64,000 nt of DNA from Adhaeribacter aerolatus. Its GTDB lineage: Bacteria; Bacteroidota; Bacteroidia; Cytophagales; Hymenobacteraceae. The position numbers and the translations under genes are program-made. Shown here in pieces: positions 29,017-38,193 of this stretch; position 1 is the first letter of the stretch, and each line of letters starts with the position of its first letter. The stretch covers positions 1 through 64,000 of the forward strand of contig NZ_BJYS01000021.1 of the NCBI RefSeq assembly GCF_007991635.1, in the 5' to 3' direction. The notes under the pieces were generated by a model that did not search any database, was not told where the DNA came from, and saw only the letters and a list, made by a program, of their open reading frames with translations.

Positions 29017-32000
29017 TTAAAAAGTAAGGTTAATACCCACCGAGGTGGTGCGGGCTAAGGGATAAGACGTCATATCGAAGCCGGGTGCCAGCGTATTGTT
29101 TATATTAACCGATTGCCCTTCGGGATTAGCGCCGCCGTAGCGGGTAAACATGGCCAGGTTTTGGATGGTGGCATACAAGCGGCAATTTTTTACTACCCGG
29201 GTATATTCCACCCATTTTTCCGGCAAACTATAACCCAGCGTTACGTTGGCAATGCGCAGGTAAGAGGCATCTTCCACCCACAAATTAGAAACCCGGTGGC
29301 CCAGGCTAGGGGTCAGTTTCGGTACGCCGTAATGCATGCCATCGCCGGGTATATCGGGGTTGCGCCAGCGGTTGGCCCATTCTTTATTTACGTTAAAAAA
29401 TCCCTGCAAATTATCTACGGTTTGGCGCAGCCCGTTCATTACCTGGCCGCCCGATTGCCCGTTTACGACTACTCCCAGGCTTAGCCCTTTGTAAGAAAAG
29501 TTGTTGGTAAAGCCAAAGGTAAAATTGGGGTGGGGATTACCAATAATGGTATAATCGAGCAGATCGGTAATAATGCCGTCGCCGTTAATATCGCGGTACT
29601 TTACGTTGCCTTCGTAAACCTGGGCGGTTTTAATAATATCCGGGTTGGCCATATCTTCAGGAGTATACAAGCCATCATAAATATAACCAAAGAATTGCCC
29701 GATGGGCTTGCCTACCACCGAGATGTGCGTGGGATTGTTATCGTTACTGCCGGCCAGTATGCGGTCGCCGTTATCATTTAAAGAAAGAACCTTGTTGCGG
29801 TTAAAAGCCAGGTTAAAATTTGTGGTCCAGGCCAGCGCGCCATCTAAAGGCATACCGCCAATGCCTAATTCCAGGCCCCGGTTCCGGACACTGCCTTTGT
29901 TTACCGTTTGGGTATTAAAACCGGTAATGGCCGGTATAATATCATCGAGCAGCATATTCTGGCTTTCCCGGGTATACAAATCCACTACCACCGATAAGCG
30001 GCCATCTAACACATCCAAATCTAAACCTGCATCTAACTGCTTCGATTCTTCCCAGGTTAAATTAGGGTTAGGCAAGCCCACGCTGGAGGCTGTTACTTGG
30101 GTATTGCCGAAGATGTAAGCGCCCGGTGTAATAGCAGCCAAGTGCGCGTAATTGCCAATATTATTATTACCGCTCTTGCCGTAGCTCGCCCGGAGTTTCA
30201 AATTTTCGATAAAGGCGTTATCTTGTAGAAAGCTTTCCTCCGAAATCCGCCAGGCGGCGGCCACCGAAGGAAATAATGCATAGCGGTTGTTTATCCCGAA
30301 GCGCGAAGAGCCGTCGGAGCGGAAAGTGGCCGTTAATAAATAGCGTTCGTTGAAGCCGTAATTTACCCGGCCCAGGTAAGATATCATGCTCCATTCGTTG
30401 GTGCCCTGGCCCCAGGTTTTAATGCTCTGGGCGGCGTTAATGGTTTGAATTAAATCATTGGCAAACGGGTCGGCATTCAGGTTAATGGAGCTGGCTGAAA
30501 GTTTCTGTGTGGTGTAACCCAGCAGCGCCGTTACCTGGTGTTTGCCGAAGGCTTTATCGTACGTAAGGGTGTTTTCCACGAGCCAGTCGAAGCTTTCGCC
30601 GCGGTTATTTACGGACCGGCCGGTACCGGCCACGGGCGGTTTATTCGCGGCGCCAACTGTGCTAGGCACATATTGAAAAAATTTAGACGTAGACCAGTTG
30701 GTGAATAAAGAGGTTTTGGCTTTAAAATCTTTCCGGATGGTAAACTGAACAAAAGCCGAACCCAGATTCTGGAAGTTAGCCTGTTGCTGCACGGTTTCCT
30801 TTAATACAAACAGCGGATTGGCAAAACTCCAGGCCGAGTGGTATTTACTTTGCGGCGAGGTAATATAAGGTTTCAATTGCCCATTTTCGTCGTAAGGGGT
30901 GGTAAAAGGATTGGCCCAGATAGCTGTGCCCAACACATCTTCCCGGTTCGTATTGGTGGCGGTGCGGTCCTGTTGGATATAACTGGGTTGTAAAGAGGCG
31001 CCCACCAATATGGCCTTCCCAATGTTAGACTCGATGCCCATTTTGCCGCTGAAACGCTCTACCCCGGTGTAGCGCAAGGTACCTTCCTGCTTAAAATAAC
31101 CTAAACTAAAATTAAGCCGCGAATCTTTGGTGCCCCGCAGTAAGCTGACGTTGTGATCCTGAATGGCAGCAGTTTGCAACAGTAAATCGTACCAGTCGGT
31201 ACCATTACCGCTAAGGTTATCCAGGTTCTGGTATTCGGCGGGATAATCGGCAACGGTAGCGGTGCGGTTTTCGAGCCGGCGAACTGTTACGTCTATTTTG
31301 TCGCGCTGCAGTTCGGCAAATTCCCGGAGGTTAAGCAATTCGGGGCGGCCTTTATGCGGCACCTGCTGCACGCCCTGCATCGACGAAACACTTACTTCGG
31401 TACGGTCAGTAGCGCCTTTTTTGGTGGTGATTAAGATAACCCCGTTGGCTCCTCTGGAACCATAAATAGCCGTGGAAGATGCATCTTTCAGCACCGTAAC
31501 CGATTCAATATCATTTGGGTTTAAAAAGACCAGCGGATTAGTGTTTTGGTTCATCCCCGCCGAATAAGGCATGCCATCTACCACGTATAAAGGTTCGTTA
31601 CCGGCCCCCAGCGAACCATTACCCCGTATTTTAACCGAAGTGCCGCCACCCGGCGTCCCCGAGAGTTGCTGAATCTGCACCCCCGCTACCTGGCCAATCA
31701 GTTTCTGATCAATGGTGGCTACGGGTAAGGTTTTGAGAGTTTTCTGATCTACGGTGGCTACTGCGCCGGTTACATCCTGCGAACGCAGGGTGCCGTAGCC
31801 AATTACCACCACCTCATCCAAAGCCTTGGTATCGGCGGCCAGCGAAACATTGATGACCGAACGATTACCAATGGCTACTTCCTGGGCATTAAAACCAATG
31901 AAAGAAAATACCAGGGTGCCATTAGCGGCATTTTCCGGAATTTCCAGGCTATAATTGCCCTCGCTATTGGTAACCGTGCCGGTAGTGGTGCCTTTTAAAA

Positions 32001-32457
32001 CCACCGTTACGCCCGGCAGATTGGCACCCCCAACGGCATCTGTTACCTTACCGGTTAAAGTAATATCGGCTAATTTTAAATAATTAATTACCCTGTTTTC
32101 CAGGTGGCCATTCAGCGCATTATTTCCCGAAATAATAAAAATACCCGCGGCAATTTTTTTGTATTTCAGGTTTAGCGGCGGAAGCAGCTTATTCAGCAGG
32201 TCTTCCACATTTTCGGAATATTTTATTTCCGACTGAATAACTTTTCCTTCCAGAATTTTATCCTCGAACAAAAAGCTGATTTTGTACCGGGCTTTTATTT
32301 CGTTTAAAACATGTACCAGTTGTTTAGCCTTTTCGGATTTAGGAGTTGTTTTGAATTCCTGGGCTAAAACTATTTTTTGAGCAGGCGTAGTGTGAGGCAG
32401 CAGCAGGAGCTGCAGGCTCAGCCACAATAGGCTGATTTTCTTTAAATAAGTAGTCAT
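29017..32457 (-). CDS. SusC/RagA-family TonB-dependent transducer with STN domain
   Basis: A 1146-residue outer membrane importer. After a signal peptide (about 1-27) comes an STN domain (about 37-112: LVHVLNEIKARYKISFLFED and LKYKKIAAGIFIISG). This domain contacts the FecR anti-sigma protein in trans-envelope signalling. A carboxypeptidase-like domain follows (about 130-208), then ALDEVVVIGYGT, the plug (YVVDGMPYSAGM and KDASSTAIYGSRGANG) and a barrel ending SVGINLTF. It lies 51 bases downstream of fecR. The layout predicts induction of this unit by its own ligand through the ECF sigma factor. Confidence 0.96.
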   Translation of the reverse strand: MTTYLKKISLLWLSLQLLLLPHTTPAQKIVLAQEFKTTPKSEKAKQLVHVLNEIKARYKISFLFEDKILEGKVIQSEIKYSENVEDLLNKLLPPLNLKYKKIAAGIFIISGNNALNGHLENRVINYLKLADITLTGKVTDAVGGANLPGVTVVLKGTTTGTVTNSEGNYSLEIPENAANGTLVFSFIGFNAQEVAIGNRSVINVSLAADTKALDEVVVIGYGTLRSQDVTGAVATVDQKTLKTLPVATIDQKLIGQVAGVQIQQLSGTPGGGTSVKIRGNGSLGAGNEPLYVVDGMPYSAGMNQNTNPLVFLNPNDIESVTVLKDASSTAIYGSRGANGVILITTKKGATDRTEVSVSSMQGVQQVPHKGRPELLNLREFAELQRDKIDVTVRRLENRTATVADYPAEYQNLDNLSGNGTDWYDLLLQTAAIQDHNVSLLRGTKDSRLNFSLGYFKQEGTLRYTGVERFSGKMGIESNIGKAILVGASLQPSYIQQDRTATNTNREDVLGTAIWANPFTTPYDENGQLKPYITSPQSKYHSAWSFANPLFVLKETVQQQANFQNLGSAFVQFTIRKDFKAKTSLFTNWSTSKFFQYVPSTVGAANKPPVAGTGRSVNNRGESFDWLVENTLTYDKAFGKHQVTALLGYTTQKLSASSINLNADPFANDLIQTINAAQSIKTWGQGTNEWSMISYLGRVNYGFNERYLLTATFRSDGSSRFGINNRYALFPSVAAAWRISEESFLQDNAFIENLKLRASYGKSGNNNIGNYAHLAAITPGAYIFGNTQVTASSVGLPNPNLTWEESKQLDAGLDLDVLDGRLSVVVDLYTRESQNMLLDDIIPAITGFNTQTVNKGSVRNRGLELGIGGMPLDGALAWTTNFNLAFNRNKVLSLNDNGDRILAGSNDNNPTHISVVGKPIGQFFGYIYDGLYTPEDMANPDIIKTAQVYEGNVKYRDINGDGIITDLLDYTIIGNPHPNFTFGFTNNFSYKGLSLGVVVNGQSGGQVMNGLRQTVDNLQGFFNVNKEWANRWRNPDIPGDGMHYGVPKLTPSLGHRVSNLWVEDASYLRIANVTLGYSLPEKWVEYTRVVKNCRLYATIQNLAMFTRYGGANPEGQSVNINNTLAPGFDMTSYPLARTTSVGINLTF

Positions 32458-32508
32458 TTCTCATTTAATTAAATAATGGTGGATAAAGAGAAGGTTTATT
32501 TTTTAAGC

Positions 32509-33528
32509 TTATTCAGGGGTATTGCTAGCCAGGAAAACCGTATCGCGGGTTTTCGTCACTTTTATATCCATCGATTCGGCGATAGCAGCGAGTAAAATAT
32601 TTAAATTCAGGCCGGGCAGCTCACCGGTTAGCTGGCGTTGCGCCAAAGCCGGATCTTTAAACTGAACCGACAAGCCGTAAGTATCTTCCAGCATCCGGGC
32701 TATTTCGGCCAGCGGGGTTTTATAAAAAACGTACTTTTGCTGGTGCCACGAAGCATACAAGGCCGGATCAACCGTCTGTTTCCGGATAACTGTTTCTCCG
32801 GCTTTTATTTCGGCCAAATCGCCGGGTAATAAGCGTAAGCGGCTGGTATCGGTTGGTACAGCAGCATTGGCTACTTTAATCCGGCCTTCGGTAAGCACTA
32901 CCTGGGCCGCATTGCGACGGGCTTTTAAGTTATACTGCGTACCCGTTACTTCTATATTTATTAATAAGGTATGGGTAATAAAAGGAGCCCCGGGCTTTTT
33001 AAAAATTACAAAATAAGCCTCGCCCTGTAACCACACCTCGCGCTTATCCCGATGCTGCCATTCTTTGGGATAGCTCAGTTTGGAATTGGCGTTTAATTTT
33101 ACCACCGAGCCATCTGGTAAATTAATGGATTTGGTCTGGCCAAAAGCAGTCTGCACGTGTACCATTTCCGGCGGTTGGTTAACTGCATAAATTAACCAGC
33201 TGGTTAGCAGCAGCAATGCCACCGCCGCGGCCTGCAACCAAACCCGGTACGGTGCCGGTGTAGGCAATTGACGGGTTACGGTTGACTGCTGGCGGGCAAT
33301 TGTTATTTGCTGCCAGAGTTGCGCCTGCTCCTGGGCGGAGAGCGCATCTTGCCGGAATTGTAAACGCTGCAAAAAAGACTGGGCCTGGGATATCTCTTCG
33401 GCTTTTTCCGGGTGCGCGGTCTGCCAGGATTCCCAAAACGCCTTGGTTTTCGAATCCGGATTACGCACCCATTTAATGAAAGAAGAGTCGAGAATAAAAT
33501 CTTCGGCTGTAAAGTCGAGATATTCCAT
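32509..33528 (-). CDS. FecR-family anti-sigma factor
   Basis: A 339-residue inner membrane regulator. The N-terminal cytoplasmic part (about 1-90) would hold the sigma factor. A single membrane helix lies at about 95-114 (LQAAAVALLLLTSWLIYAV). The periplasmic FecR domain follows (VQTAFGQTKSINLPDGSVVK, with WLQGEAYFVIFKKPG), and then a C-terminal DUF4974-type domain (TPLAEIARMLEDTYGLSVQF) that interacts with the STN domain of the transporter. It lies between the sigma gene and susC, all on the minus strand. Confidence 0.94.
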   Translation of the reverse strand: MEYLDFTAEDFILDSSFIKWVRNPDSKTKAFWESWQTAHPEKAEEISQAQSFLQRLQFRQDALSAQEQAQLWQQITIARQQSTVTRQLPTPAPYRVWLQAAAVALLLLTSWLIYAVNQPPEMVHVQTAFGQTKSINLPDGSVVKLNANSKLSYPKEWQHRDKREVWLQGEAYFVIFKKPGAPFITHTLLINIEVTGTQYNLKARRNAAQVVLTEGRIKVANAAVPTDTSRLRLLPGDLAEIKAGETVIRKQTVDPALYASWHQQKYVFYKTPLAEIARMLEDTYGLSVQFKDPALAQRQLTGELPGLNLNILLAAIAESMDIKVTKTRDTVFLASNTPE

Positions 33529-33710
33529 AACCTATTGGTGTAGCGAATAACCCAAACCAGGCATTCACTTATAATAAGTCAGGAATAAGTAAAAATGACC
33601 CTTCAGAAATTTAAAATTTTATAATATTTATGATAATCAGAATGCTTAGTTGGTTTTGTTGAAAATCTGGTAAGATGGTTTGGCCTGAAATTGAATATTT
33701 GCAAAAAAAA

Positions 33711-34313
33711 TTACGCTGACCTTGCTTCGGAAATGAAGAGTAAAACCAATAAGACCTTGATGTTTACCAGGTTATTTTGCAGGTTTTCGATGGCTTTGTA
33801 AATCATTTTATATACCGAGCGTTGCTCAATTTGCATGATAGCCGCAATTTCTTCAAAAGAAAGGTTATCGTAAAACCGTAAAAAAATAGCTTCTTTTTGC
33901 CGGGCCGGCAATTTTTCTAATTCCTGTAATAATCTTTCGTGTTTTACCGCCGTGGTTTGGTCCAATATTAAAAGCTGCTCTGCCGAGAGCACCACTTCAA
34001 AATGATAGTTATCGGGTAAATCGCTGGTAAAATTTCTGGGGTTTAGCTTGCGCATGATTTCGTGGCGCAAGGCTTTAAACAGGTAATATTTAATAGAAGA
34101 AGTAGGCGAGAGGTTTTCGCGGGAGCGCCATAAATTCACAAAAACCTCCTGAATGCAATCTTTGGTTAAGTCGCGGTCGTGGGCCAGTTTATAGCCATAA
34201 TTAAATAAATTAGCGGCATACCGGTTATAAATAGTGGTGTAAGCTGCTTCGCTGCCATTTCGGAATTCCTCCCAGATAAACGATTCGCTATGTGCCTGTT
34301 GCAGCTGCTCCAC
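33711..34313 (-). CDS. ECF RNA polymerase sigma factor, Bacteroides expansion type (GTG start)
   Basis: A 200-residue ECF sigma factor. Region 2 spans about residues 25-90 (YNRYAANLFNYGYKLAHDRD, with DCIQEVFVNLW). Region 4 spans about 130-180 (LEKLPARQKEAIFLRFYDNL, with FEEIAAIMQIEQRSVYKMIY). The hydrophobic tail (IKVLLVLLFISEA) recurs in this family. The start is GTG at 34313. There is no ATG upstream before the stop and no suitable internal one. A 182-base gap separates it from fecR. It presumably drives the downstream susCD-sulfatase genes. Confidence 0.93.
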   Translation of the reverse strand: MEQLQQAHSESFIWEEFRNGSEAAYTTIYNRYAANLFNYGYKLAHDRDLTKDCIQEVFVNLWRSRENLSPTSSIKYYLFKALRHEIMRKLNPRNFTSDLPDNYHFEVVLSAEQLLILDQTTAVKHERLLQELEKLPARQKEAIFLRFYDNLSFEEIAAIMQIEQRSVYKMIYKAIENLQNNLVNIKVLLVLLFISEARSA

Positions 34314-34558
34314 CGGAAATAATTTTTATATTTATTCATTTTAAATATAAGCTTTTTAAAACATTATTGTTCGTAATGTTCTAAAAATTAATCTTTTAGA
34401 ATTCTCACCTATCCCGGTGGGTACGTCAAGTTGGGGCTGATAAAGGCGGCTGCTATATGATTAGTTATTATCAGCGGGAGCCAGGTTGGGCGTGGCGTAA
34501 ACGGGCTTAGCTTATTATGCAAATAAAAGCGGGAAGAAAGTGGGTAAAATAAATAAAT

Positions 34559-34592
34559 GCAAACCGGCAATAAAAATATACTGCCGGCTTGC
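34559..34592 (-). terminator. Terminator after the first GDPD gene
   Basis: Eleven-base arms matching at 10 of 11 positions (GCAAACCGGCA / TGCCGGCTTGC) enclose a 12-base loop. On the minus strand they are followed by the T-rich TTTATTTATTTTA. It lies 12 bases past the gene's stop. Confidence 0.75.
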
Positions 34593-34603
34593 AGTTATTC
34601 ATT

Positions 34604-35512
34604 TTATGGCGCAGCCACCAATAAATTCGGGTAATCCGAAATAATGCCGTCTACGCCCAGTGCTTTTAGTTTGGCAATTTCCTCGGCGGTGTTAGCCGTC
34701 CACGGCACTACTTTCATGCCCCGGTCGTGTGAATCTTTTACCAGGCTGGGAGTTACCATTTTTAGATTGGGGCTGTAAACTGTTGGCGTAAAACCTAGTT
34801 CCTGCAAATTTTCGGCTACCGGTTTATTATTCTGCACCAGAAACGAGGTTCTGACCTGGGGGTATTTTTGATGCAGCACTTGGAGCGTCCGCAAATCGAA
34901 AGATTGAATAATTACCCAGGGCGTAATCTTTTTTTCCTGGATAACCCCCATCAGCAGGTTTACAAAATTTTCCGGGTCGGGGTGCAGCCGATTATCGCCG
35001 GCTGGTTTAGATTTGGTTTCGATGTTGTAAAAAACCGGCGGCTTGTTTTTCGCTTTCAGGTAAGTTTGCACTGAATCAATTACTTCGGCCAGCCGCGGAA
35101 TATAGGTTTTCAGCTTTTGCTGTTGCGGAAAGCCCGTATGAAATTTCGAACCTACATCGAACCGGCGAACTTCGGCGTAATCCATTTGATAAAGGGCCAT
35201 GTTTTCGGCCTCTTCTTTACTAATTTCTTTACCCTCGGGACTGAGCATAAACAAGTGGTTTATATAATCGTCGTGAGCCAATACTACTTCTTTGTCGCGG
35301 GTAATGTGGGCATCCATTTCGAGGGTAGTAACGCCCAGGTCAATGGCTTTGCGCATGGCCGGAATGGTATTTTCGGGCATCAAGCCGCGGGCGCCCCGGT
35401 GGCCTTCGGTACTGAACTGGGGCAGGGGAGATTGATGCTTAGAGGCACTGGGGCCGCTTTTGCAAGCGGCCATAAATAAAATAATCAGGCCAAGACTTAC
35501 TATTTTGTACAT
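34604..35512 (-). CDS. Glycerophosphodiester phosphodiesterase lipoprotein
   Basis: A 302-residue lipoprotein (lipobox LFMAAC, lipid Cys17) with a GDPD TIM-barrel. Catalytic features are H38-R39-G40 (EGHRGARGLMPENT), the metal-binding Glu/Asp of LEMDAHITRD and the second His of VLAHDDYIN. It hydrolyses glycerophosphodiesters such as those from phospholipid head groups to an alcohol and sn-glycerol 3-phosphate, probably outside the inner membrane. A close paralogue lies just upstream. The glpFKD genes farther upstream on the same strand could use the product. Confidence 0.93.
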   Translation of the reverse strand: MYKIVSLGLIILFMAACKSGPSASKHQSPLPQFSTEGHRGARGLMPENTIPAMRKAIDLGVTTLEMDAHITRDKEVVLAHDDYINHLFMLSPEGKEISKEEAENMALYQMDYAEVRRFDVGSKFHTGFPQQQKLKTYIPRLAEVIDSVQTYLKAKNKPPVFYNIETKSKPAGDNRLHPDPENFVNLLMGVIQEKKITPWVIIQSFDLRTLQVLHQKYPQVRTSFLVQNNKPVAENLQELGFTPTVYSPNLKMVTPSLVKDSHDRGMKVVPWTANTAEEIAKLKALGVDGIISDYPNLLVAAP

Positions 35513-35711
35513 GTTGTAAATTCTGAGTTGGGTTAAAGGTAACCTGAGTTAACCTTGAGATAGAATACCGAAATAAAGTTTCTAAATTTTTGAGAGGAAA
35601 AAACCGGTTTCTACCTGCTAATACTTGTTGAAAATTATTAATAGAGAATGAGTTAAATACCTAAACTGCTGCTACCCTAAAGTGAAAATATTAAGGTTAA
35701 AGAAATCCATA

Positions 35712-35875
35712 TTTGTCATTCAGGAGGAACCTATTTGGCGGATTCAATGGCTTTAGCTACCTGATAATTTGATAAAATATTAGTTTGCCTTTTATTTTAT
35801 TCCAACCTCTCAATCTAAATTCCCCAGAGCTACTGGCCTTGAATCAGTTAAATAGGTTCCTCCTGAATGACAAAA
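35712..35875. mobile_element. 164-bp element with perfect 25-bp terminal inverted repeats
   Basis: 35712-35736 and 35851-35875 are perfect 25-base inverted repeats (they start TTTGTCATTCAGGAGG). The 114 bases between them have no open reading frame. The element fills most of the gap between the two GDPD genes. A diverged copy of the same end sequence occurs at 46805-46876. Size and structure suit a MITE or REP-type element. It could also act as a transcript terminator for the upstream GDPD. Confidence 0.65.
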
Positions 35876-35894
35876 GAATCTAATACAAAAAAAT

Positions 35895-36824
35895 CTAATA
35901 ATTTAACTGGCTGAAATAATTGGGGTAATCGGTAATAATGCCATCTACGCCCAAAGCCTGCAGGGTTTTCATTTCGGCTAAGTCGTTTACCGTCCAGGGT
36001 ACGCACTTGATGCCGCGGGCATGGCATTTTTGAACTAGTTCGGCGGTTACCAGTTTGTAATGCGGGCTGTAAATGTGCGGCTGAAACCCGATTTGCTCCA
36101 GGTTCTGCTCAAACGTCATTTCTTTTTTATCGGTCAGGAAGCCAATAATTACCTCCGGGTAACTGCGGTGTACTTCCTGAATTTGCCGGATATCGAAAGA
36201 CTGAATGTAAAAACGGCTGTTGGGTAATTTGCGGCTGTTTACTACTTCCATTACCTTTCTTACCAGGGTAGCCGGCTCCGGCTGGTAAACCCCGTCGTAC
36301 TGCGGATTAGCTTTTATTTCGATGTTGTAAATAACCGGCTTTAATTTTTTAGCCGCTGTATAATTATCCACCGAATCGATTAACTCACCGAGCAACGGCA
36401 TGTAGGTTTTTAATTTCTGCTGTTGTGGAAAAGCCGGGTAGGGTTTAGAACCCACGTCGAACTGCCGGATGTCGGCGTAATTCATCTGGTGCAGCACGTA
36501 TTTTTTGGCCTCTTCCTTCGGAATCTCTTCGCCGGTCGGCAGCAGCATATAATTTGGGTTCACATACGGGTCGTGGGTGATTACTACCTGCTGGTCTTTA
36601 GTAATGTAAACATCAACTTCCAGAATATTAGCCCCGGCATCTACAGCTTTGTACATACCCGGAATAGTGTTCTCGGGCATTAAGCCCCGGGCGCCCCGGT
36701 GGCCTTCTTTGTAAAAATCAGGAAAGCTTTTTTGCATAACTACGGCCGGCGATTGGGTTTTACAACCAGTATTTATAAGCAGAAATAAACAAGCTACAAG
36801 TAATGTAAGGCAATATTTTTTCAT
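35895..36824 (-). CDS. Glycerophosphodiester phosphodiesterase lipoprotein, paralogue
   Basis: A 309-residue lipoprotein (lipobox LINTGC, lipid Cys21) with the same GDPD layout as its neighbour: H42-R-G, LEVDVYITKD and VVITHDPYVN. It shares long identical stretches with the 34604-35512 protein (EGHRGARGLMPENTIP and FPQQQKLKTYMP-like segments), so the two arose by tandem duplication. They have since diverged and are separated by an inverted-repeat element. Substrate preferences of the two copies could differ. Confidence 0.93.
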   Translation of the reverse strand: MKKYCLTLLVACLFLLINTGCKTQSPAVVMQKSFPDFYKEGHRGARGLMPENTIPGMYKAVDAGANILEVDVYITKDQQVVITHDPYVNPNYMLLPTGEEIPKEEAKKYVLHQMNYADIRQFDVGSKPYPAFPQQQKLKTYMPLLGELIDSVDNYTAAKKLKPVIYNIEIKANPQYDGVYQPEPATLVRKVMEVVNSRKLPNSRFYIQSFDIRQIQEVHRSYPEVIIGFLTDKKEMTFEQNLEQIGFQPHIYSPHYKLVTAELVQKCHARGIKCVPWTVNDLAEMKTLQALGVDGIITDYPNYFSQLNY

Positions 36825-36935
36825 AATATTTTTAGGAACGGGGATTACACAGGTATGAATTTAATTTTGCTAATTTTTAGGTTAAGCGATTGATGAACCT
36901 TCTTTATATAGAAAGTTCCGTCTAACAGTCCGTGG

Positions 36936-37211
36936 CTATGCGGCTGCATTGCTAGAAACTTCCCTGTCGCCTTCTTTTTGAACTTGGCGGAATTCTCGCC
37001 AAGTTGATTCCTTGTCAAGTTCTCCTTCAGCATAGATATTCTTAATGTGTTCACCAATTGTTCTTCTAGATTTTCCAAATAAATCCACAATCTGCTGTTC
37101 TGTAGCCCAAACAGTAACGTGTTCACTATCAAGAATAACTTGAAATTCAGTGTTACCATTTTCAGGCTTGAAAATAACTAATTTATCATTTCTAATTTCT
37201 GGAATATTCAT
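36936..37211 (-). pseudogene. Truncated RhuM-family protein (N-terminal fragment)
   Basis: A 91-residue reading frame matching only the N-terminal part of RhuM-type proteins. The helix-turn-helix-like VWATEQQIVDLFGKSRRTIG and EHIKNIYAEGELDKEST, then WREFRQVQKEGDREV, are typical. Family members normally continue for another 200 or more residues with a conserved YNLD segment. Here the similarity stops after GDREVS and the frame closes within five codons. No continuation is visible in other frames of the 110 bases before the GDPD gene. I read this as a deletion remnant. RhuM genes often travel with restriction-modification and other mobile defence islands. Confidence 0.75.
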
Positions 37212-37345
37212 CCCTTAAAATTATAGCTTCTTAGATTAAGCCAACAACTGGGTATACAAAATACATTCTGTATAGCTATCGAAAATTAAATGATAACCGG
37301 AACTGGACTAACGAATTTACTATGTATAAATGAAGTATAGAAGAA

Positions 37346-37370
37346 GAGAAAGAATATTTCATTCTTTCTC
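37346..37370. terminator. Hairpin downstream of glpF
   Basis: Perfect ten-base arms (GAGAAAGAAT / ATTCTTTCTC) enclose a five-base loop, with pyrimidine-rich sequence on both sides (TCCCTTTT on plus, TTCTTCTATA on minus). It lies 83 bases past the glpF stop and is a plausible end for the glp transcript, although the stem is AT-rich. Confidence 0.5.
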
Positions 37371-37452
37371 TCCCTTTTAGGTGCCAATAAATGCTCCTGC
37401 AAAATATTCGTTTAAGTTTGGCTTGCCGCAACGTCAACCTGTGTAATATCCG

Positions 37453-38184
37453 TTAAGCTCTTAACATTAGATACAGCACCGCTGCCATACCGGCACCTAA
37501 AATGGGACCAAAAATGGGTACCCAGGCGTATTGCCAATCGCTGTGGCATTTATTTTTAATCGGGATAAGTGTATGCACGAGTCTTGGACCTATATCGCGG
37601 GCCGGGTTAATGGCGTAACCGGTTGTGCCACCCAGCGACAAGCCAATGGCCCAGACAATAAACGTAACTGGTAACGCTCCCAGCGAACCCATGCCAATTG
37701 GGGTTTTTTGGTCGCCCATTTCGGGGGTAGTAACATAATAAATAGCAAAAATAAGCACGAAGGTGCCTACCATCTCGCTGAATAAATTGGCATACGGGTG
37801 GCGAATGGCCGGACTGGTACAAAAAACCGCCAACTGCAACGAGGAGTCATCGGTAGTATCGAAATGTGGCTTATATAACAACCAAACAATGAGCCCCCCC
37901 AGAATGGCACCGCCCATTTGGGCCAATATAAATAATGGTACCTGAGCCCACTCAAATTTCCCGGTAAAGGCCAAACCCAGGGTAACGGCCGGGTTTAAAT
38001 GAGCACCACTGTAAGGTCCGGCAATAACCACCCCGGCAAAAACCGCTAGAGCCCAGCCGGTGGTAATAACCATCCAGCCGGCATTATTGCCTTTGGTGCC
38101 TTTGAGTACCACATTCGCGACCACCCCATTACCTAATAATACTAAAATAAACGTTCCTATAAATTCGGCTGTAAATGCGGACAT
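37453..38184 (-). CDS. glpF: Glycerol facilitator (aquaglyceroporin, MIP family)
   Basis: A 243-residue inner membrane channel with six membrane helices. Both half-helix pore motifs are intact: N64-P-A in HLNPAVTLG and N193-P-A in YAINPARDIGPR. The Asp after the second NPAR (NPARD) is characteristic of glycerol-conducting members. It lets glycerol diffuse in for GlpK. It lies 9 bases after glpK, so the genes are co-transcribed. Confidence 0.95.
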   Translation of the reverse strand: MSAFTAEFIGTFILVLLGNGVVANVVLKGTKGNNAGWMVITTGWALAVFAGVVIAGPYSGAHLNPAVTLGLAFTGKFEWAQVPLFILAQMGGAILGGLIVWLLYKPHFDTTDDSSLQLAVFCTSPAIRHPYANLFSEMVGTFVLIFAIYYVTTPEMGDQKTPIGMGSLGALPVTFIVWAIGLSLGGTTGYAINPARDIGPRLVHTLIPIKNKCHSDWQYAWVPIFGPILGAGMAAVLYLMLRA

Positions 38185-38193
38185 GTCTGTTTC

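Noticed and set aside
34604-36824. The two GDPD genes as one gene duplicated by assembly error
   Set aside because: The proteins differ at many positions and have different signal peptides and intergenic DNA, so they are true paralogues.
36845-37159. A 104-codon open frame overlapping the RhuM remnant in another frame
   Set aside because: It has no domain likeness, overlaps the clearly RhuM-like frame and shows no ribosome site. It is probably chance in AT-rich DNA.
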